64,000 nt of DNA from Anthoceros angustus. Lineage: Eukaryota; Streptophyta; Anthocerotopsida; Anthocerotales; Anthocerotaceae. Shown piece by piece: positions 57,741-64,000 of the stretch; position 1 is the first letter of the stretch; the number at the start of each line of letters is the position of its first letter. The position numbers and the translations under genes are program-made. Location: the NCBI GenBank assembly GCA_010909165.1, contig MU008182.1, positions 620,001 through 684,000 of the forward strand. The letters are read 5' to 3'. The notes under the pieces were generated by a model. It saw only the letters and a list, made by a program, of their open reading frames with translations. It did no database searches and was not told the origin of the DNA.

Positions 57741-58700
57741 GTGGAATTTGACACCTAAAAGTGCGCATTGTGTAGTTGTGAAGGAGAAAAACACGAGGAA
57801 GTACCCATGGCACTCGCCATGAGATGGGAGTTATTCAAGCGGATGTTGCAGCCCCTAGGCCACATGTGGATGCGAGCCTTTGGATCTTGTGAAGTGCCAC
57901 AGCCAGTGGACATGGGGATATGTGTGCGGTGGACACTCGACAAGAAGTGGTCACTTCGTGCACTAATGGCACTTTGCCATGAGCGTACCCGAGGCGGCGT
58001 GGTCGGTTCTCGTGCTCGTGGCACTTTGCCGTGACCGGATGCCACTAAGATCGGCGTGGTCACCCATGCTTCATGCCAAGGTCATTGAGAAGGAGAAGTT
58101 GGTGACAGTGCACCAAGCTCGAGGAGGGAGACCCAAAGCTGGTTATGCCACAGTGTGGGGATCGACAAGGCATAATCCCATGGGTGTGCGGGGAGGCTGG
58201 ACCATTGAAAGGAAGCCACTCTCAAAGCACGCTAAGGGAGGCGTGGAAAAAGAAGGCATGTGGCGTGGAGGATTTGCGGTGCCCTCCGGTGTAGAACATG
58301 ATGCGGCATTTGGATGTGGGGGATAACTTCATGGTTCTTGCACTTCCAAATAACAAGGAGAAAGTTTTGTTCTATGTTCTCAAGTGCGTGTCGACATGGG
58401 AGCCCTTGCAAGAGGACTACACCGATCTATGGGGTTGGACCGTGGAAGCGGAGAATCTGTTGCAAGGGCTTTATATTATGGCGAGAACCAAAAGCATACG
58501 GTCTATATCAAGCGATGGATTAAGGAGCGTGGTGTGCCAACTCTGGTATCGCCTGACATGATAGTTGCCACCAAGTTCGAAATGGTGAAGGTGCAGAAAG
58601 ACAAGCTAGATGATAAGAAAGAGGAGCAATTGTATTGGCTTGGTCCTACACACAGACAGTGGTTGGAGCATCTAACGAAGAACAGGGCAGCAACATGAAG
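57740..58700 (+). other. Decayed coding-like region, family not recognised
   Basis: Pieces in different frames read DNFMVLALPNNKEKVLFYVLKC (58320-58390), then TWEPLQEDYTDLWGWTVEAENLLQGLY, then YGENQKHTVYIKRWIKERGV and KDKLDDKKEEQLYWLGPTHRQWLEHL. Composition and continuity across frameshifts suggest a once-coding, possibly element-borne gene. No catalytic motif or homologue could be named. Confidence 0.35.
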
Positions 58701-61700
58701 AGAAGGCGACAGGGCAAATGTTTCAGTATATGCGTGCAGAGTTTTGGAGGGCACAAGGCGGAGGGCAGACATCGGTATTGTGTGGCTGCTCGATGTAGTT
58801 GAATACGTTTTGGACAATACCGTTGAGAGCTAGCATGCGGCGAGCTCAGAACACTCCATAGCGAGGACTGCGACCAGCGATCCTTTCCATTGAGCATGAT
58901 TGATTAATTGATTAATTAAGGCGAATAATTAAGCCTCGCATTGGTAAAGCTATCTTCATAAGTTCGATCCATCGTGGCGCTTAGATTGATGTGACATGAA
59001 AGCTCGAGTTGATCTTGTCGGGGCATTGCGTGGTACTACGAATATGTGCAATGCGTTGCATTATCATAATGCTTTGAACACACACAAGGGATGGAATCCA
59101 AAGAAGCGGAATCTAAAGCGGACACCATTCCTAACCATCGATCGAAACATGAACTTCTAGATTTGGAGCACAAGATGTCTATTCATTTACAATCGTGAAC
59201 TACTAGACCACGCGATTACAAGACCAAGCTTGTCCGACCCTCACTGGATGAGGATGGCAAGCAAATACACAAATGGCATTGGTCGTGCCTGCCGAGGATT
59301 GGCGGGCGTTGCGCTTGGCCTTCCTCAATCCACCACAACGCCCATGTTTGCGCATGTTGCACGAATCCACTGCGGGAGGAGGTGGGAGGGAGGCGCTCGT
59401 CTCCCTCCCACATCTGATGAGGCGGGCGGGCTCAGCCCCCCTCACATAGGGCGCTAGCAACAATTCCTCTTGCGCATCCGGTGGTATCGTGCTTTACGCT
59501 CGATGCGTTGCAAATAGTTCACCGCCACACTGTACAACTGGGAATGGGGAGCAAGTGCCTCGACCACTGAGGCAGACGCGTCTAGCGCAACCAAGTCGGT
59601 GGCGCCGAGGCGGATGCCTAAGGCATCCACCATCCCTCCAGCCTCAACCACGGATGCCATGGCGCGGGAGAACCTGGAGCCACGCAAAGGACAAGAACAA
59701 GTTGGTGCACAATGCTCGCGTGGCTCAAGGGGAAGACAAGTCTGTCAAATTGAGTTCAAATGACATGATGCACACGAGTGTGCATCAGGCCACTGAAGGT
59801 TGCCACATTGAAGACTTGCTTGATTACACTGTACGCGTGGGTCCATGATTAATCACTACCCACATGTTGGGACATTATGGCCACGATAGGTAGCTCATGG
59901 GGACGCGTGCAAGTATCGATGTATGGGTCACAGGATGCAGACATGGCTACCGTGTTTGGTCATGTTCCACATCACACTAGCTGCCGGTTTCAAGCATATG
60001 CAGCGATATCAATCGAGACATAGGCGAGCGATTCGGAGGAGCGATTACACGACTCATGTGCTCCCGCTGGATTTCAAGCGGTGGATTTATCATATCATCC
60101 TTGGGTCTTTCATTGACAAGTATGCAAGTGACATTCAAGGGCCCATGACGGAAGCATCTTGTACACTTTCTTGCACAACACCTTTCACTACCTGTAAGGC
60201 CTCTTTTGTGAGCACAAACAAAAGGTCATCACCATGTTGTCCATGCACCTCCATTTCAAACTTGCATGTCCGAACAATATGGGCTGGAGAATGCGATCGT
60301 TGTCCATATCCATTACAGCCAACCGGTGTCCTCTTGCAGTGTCTGGACCACGGACCACGAATCCCCGCTTTGTAAGTGACATTAGACCATGGGCAAGCAA
60401 TCGTGAAGCAATGTGTGCTTATGATAAGTAGGTAAAAGCTCGACCTTCATCTTCATGGTCGGCAAGTACAAGGAAGTTGTCCCGACTTGAGGACATCGCC
60501 ATGTCGACACATCAACGTCGGACTCGATGTCATTTTCACGAGATTAGCGAGGAGGGAAGGAGGACCGCATCCTCCAACAATGTTCTGCGTGATTGGCTTC
60601 CTCGAGTTACGCTGGGACCAATGCTCAGGCATGAGGTTTGATCCTCACAGGCGTCCAAGCCCAGTGTGTTTCAGTTTGAATGGTTGCTCTCAGCGATCAA
60701 CACAAAAGCATGCGTGCGCATCAGCAGTGCGTTGGGTCGCCATGCTACGGTAGATGCATTGTCTTGGAACCGAGAATAGGATCACAACCATGCTTGGCCC
60801 TCCTGTTTACCTCATGTTTACCAATTAACCAAAACCTGCACCCCATGCTGCCCGAGGCATATGAACTTGCTGCCCGATATGGTTGCGGACAAGTACTCCA
60901 CAACATCCGCTGCATTCGCCTTCTTTCGGAGATGACTCATTGCCGTAGCGATCGCTTCAAGATCCTTTTGCACCATCGTGCTCCCCTTCCCATGGCCACT
61001 CCCAAAGTATGACCGAGCATGTTACACCCATCCGTGAGGCTTGGGTAGCGAGCAATGAAATAGCTTAGCGGCATGCCTTGAACGGCTTGCGGCCCCATCC
61101 GACCAAAGACCAATGTTCCGGTGCAGGAAACCACGCATCCTGCATCCATTGCGGTCTTGAGCAAGCAATGTTGCACAAACAATGTCATGAACAAGATCAT
61201 CACTAATGTAAAATGGTAGTATTTCGATGGATGCGGGATCATGCATCCACGAGCTATTCCGGTAGAACACCAACACGAAGATTGATACCGATCATTTTGC
61301 CAGTGCATAGACTGTATCTCATTCTGGACACCAAATGCATAGTTCTGGGAGAAGTCCATGACAGAAACAACTACGTCTTGTGGAAACCATTCCAAGCATT
61401 GCCTGAACTCTATCCCTTGCCACCGTGCACAAAATCATGCAGCACAAACTCCTTGAGCTTTACCTTGAAGTGAAACACAAACTCTGAGGGGTGTGTTTCC
61501 ATGAACACAAGCTTGATACGTTTCTTATCATTCCCATCTGCGTCTCGACCAACCACTGTCGGAAACAACGCCACTTTAGAATAGCTTGTGGTTGAATGTC
61601 TACGGAGGTCTCTGATGGACAAAACAAAAGCTTGGGAATCCCACATCTGTCACAAGCCCCCTGCAGGCATGAAGGGCATGCCAGGCTTCATCTGGTCCCT

Positions 61701-62556
61701 TTGGACACAACAAACGCTCACATAGCTCCCTCACTGATTGCACAGAAGTGGAGGCAGCATTACATGAAAGGCTTGGTGTGGCTCCGATAGGGGCACATAC
61801 CATGCAGGAACAAAGGCAATGGCCACAGGAGTGAATCCTGGAAACTGAACCACGCAGGCCATTCAAAGCATCCTTTAAAATGCCATCTCTACGTGATATC
61901 TACAACAAGAAAGATTACGCTCGCAAACTCTTCACGTAAAAGGCTTCAACTTCTCAAATGTCCTTTGCCCAACATGGGCGTCCGGTGCTCCAAAAGCGGA
62001 GATAGAACTCATGCAGACACCACAACGACTTGTGTCGCTTGCTGAATGTATTCAGCCGAGTGGGCGATGGGTCATAGGAAAGTGACCCACTACCCACGTA
62101 TCCCAAGGACATGACCCCAAGCCCACTCGGACGAGCGGGCCAGCCACCTACGTGCATGACCATCGGGACAAGTAGCACTGTCGAATATGCACGATCCGTG
62201 GCCATGTGATTACAACAAGACCATAGAGTCACATAAATTGCGGTAGTCACCATGTTACATTTGAGGTGACCATGACACCATGCGAGGACCAAGCAAGTGT
62301 CCACGTGGTGGGCACTGTCATTGCACATGTCCCCGCCCACACCGTGACCATTGTGTCTTGGGAGGCTGGATGCCAAGAGGCCCAGTCGAGGGTGACCAAA
62401 GGGTGCGACAAAAATCTTGAATGGCGGTGAAGCCACGGGGGAGGCGAAGGAACCAAAACTTGAGATGCATTAACGCAAATCATGCCCAACATGCACCCCA
62501 AGAGCATTGTGGAACAACATCTTGAACATCGATTCGAGCACCTTATACGACCTTAC
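58700..62556. other. Unassigned, probably decayed repetitive DNA
   Basis: Many short overlapping ORFs on both strands and no domain, terminal repeat or RNA gene that could be supported. A minus-strand ORF of 160 codons (61954-62436) has no recognised motif. Confidence 0.4.
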
Positions 62557-64000
62557 GAGGAAAAAGCACAAGTACTAACATAATGGACCTAGCGCCAACC
62601 TGAGACATATCAAGGAAATGAGTGATATGTGTGATGAACGCCTTTAACACGATAATTTTTGAAGGGGGGGATATACTGACCCCCTTCGGCCGAGACAGCA
62701 CCCCCTTGTCACGAAGAACACCTTACCTAAAACAGCATATGTGCCCTACTTTGATAATGCACACACCCTTTCTGAGGTCATTCTTGTGATAAAAGATGCG
62801 TTTTCAAGTCAACACCCTAGAACTGGAGCACAGTAGGGTGGAGTGGGTGCATTTTTGTAGATTGTTTAGAGGTTGCCATTTTCATATGTTTTCTGGCAAG
62901 AAAACTTTTACTTGAAGTGGTGGAACACAATGAAGACAATCTTGTACTAGCGAGTCTCATTTCAATGGTCGTGAGAACATTGCAACAAACATCTGCTAAA
63001 GAAGGGAGTGGTCATCGGCATCGACAAAAGTCATTGAAGAGTGCGGCTGGCGACTCATCCATGCCTTGCAAACTGAGGAAAAAGCACAAGTACTAACATA
63101 ATGGACTAGACAACCCGAGACATATCAAGGAAATGAGTGATATGTGTGATGAACGCCTTTAACATAATTTTTGAAGGGGATATCACCCTTCGCCGAGACA
63201 AGACCCTTGTCACGAAGAAGAACACCTTACCTAAAACAAAGATATGTGCCCTACTTTGATAATGCACACACCCTTTACGAGGTCATTCTTGTGATAAAAG
63301 ATCGTTTTCAAGTCAACACCCTAGAACCGAGCATGAGGGTGTGGGTCGGTGTCAGATTGTTTAGAGGGTTGCCATTTTCATATGTTTTCACAACCGAAAA
63401 CTTTTACTTGAAGTGGTGGAACACAATGAAGACAATCTTGCATAGCGGAGTCTCATTTCAATGGTCGTGAGAACATTGCAACAAACATCCGCTAAAGAAG
63501 GGAGTGGTCATCGGCATCGACAAAAGTCATTGAAGAGTGCGGCTGGCGACTCATCCATGCCTTGCAAACTGAGGAAAAAGCACAAGTACTAACATAATGG
63601 ACTAGACAACCCGAGACATATCAAGGAAATGAGTGATATGTGTGATGAACGCCTTTAACATAATTTTTGAAGGGGATATCACCCTTCGCCGAGACAAGAC
63701 CCTTGTCACGAAGAAGAACACCTTACCTAAAACAAAGATATGTGCCCTACTTTGATAATGCACACACCCTTTACGAGGTCATTCTTGTGATAAAAGATCG
63801 TTTTCAAGTCAACACCCTAGAACCGAGCATGAGGGTGTGGGTCGGTGTCAGATTGTTTAGAGGGTTGCCATTTTCATATGTTTTCACAACCGAAAACTTT
63901 TACTTGAAGTGGTGGAACACAATGAAGACAATCTTGCATAGCGGAGTCTCATTTCAATGGTCGTGAGAACATTGCAACAAACATCCGCTAAAGAAGGGAG
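62557..64000 (+). repeat. Tandem array of ~500-bp units, running off the window
   Basis: Units begin gaggaaaaagcacaagtact at 62557, 63075 and 63571 (spacing 518 and 496 bp). The second and third are essentially identical, including a 99-codon ORF at 63171 and 63667. The first differs by scattered small changes that break that ORF. The third unit is cut by the window end, so the array may continue. Confidence 0.9.

Noticed and set aside
58905-58980. tRNA-like segment (aagttcgatcc after attggtaaagc)
   Set aside because: There is a box-B-like match, but no acceptable A box, anticodon arm or acceptor stem could be folded.

Overview
The window is nuclear DNA of a streptophyte, meaning a land plant or a close algal relative. 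The evidence is a plastid-type inositol-phosphate phosphatase (IMPL1), an NFD5-like PPR protein, an F-box/PP2 lectin protein, a plastid-type coproporphyrinogen III oxidase, many short spliceosomal introns, and LTR retrotransposons primed by plant-type tRNA sites. Introns of roughly 80-200 bp in most genes would suit a non-seed plant, but the species cannot be fixed from the sequence. No bacterial-style operons, CRISPR arrays, rRNA genes or convincing tRNA genes were seen.

Layout. (1) 1-4430: two head-to-tail copies of a non-autonomous LTR element sharing an LTR, carrying 24-bp and 40-bp tandem repeats and a long hairpin. (2) 4430-7240: AT-rich intergenic DNA with a 12-bp TTGTAAACGACG minisatellite. 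(3) 7241-31662: a gene island of six genes: IMPL1 (-), NFD5-like (+) with a giant Q/G-rich repeat region, F-box/PP2 (+), ULP2-type SUMO protease (+), an intronless coproporphyrinogen oxidase (+), and a 24-exon VPS53 (-). Exon structures for five of these could be closed codon by codon. Three introns use GC-AG rather than GT-AG ends. (4) 31663-37571: intergenic DNA, a truncated LINE-like reverse-transcriptase ORF ending at a perfect 30-bp palindrome, then a chimeric tandem array. (5) 37572-56643: one complete but decayed Ty3/gypsy element on the minus strand with LTRs of about 5 kb, a tRNA-Asp-type primer site, gag, protease, RT, RNase H and integrase remnants, and several internal tandem duplications. 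(6) 56644-64000: unassigned decayed repeats ending in a tandem array with units of about 500 bp.

How the genes relate: IMPL1 and the NFD5-like gene are divergent across about 256 bp and may share a promoter region. The oxidase and VPS53 are convergent. The genes belong to unrelated housekeeping pathways (inositol/plastid metabolism, mitochondrial translation, ubiquitin and SUMO control, tetrapyrrole synthesis, endosome-to-Golgi tethering), so no joint pathway is implied.

The most striking window-wide signals are (a) adjacent tandem duplication of about 0.5-2.2 kb in every sequence class, including inside a gene, and (b) between-copy differences that fall repeatedly on CTG/CAG/CCG/CGG trinucleotides, often as one- or two-base losses. 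Both could reflect CHG/CG-methylation-linked mutation, or systematic assembly and base-calling error at methylated sites.
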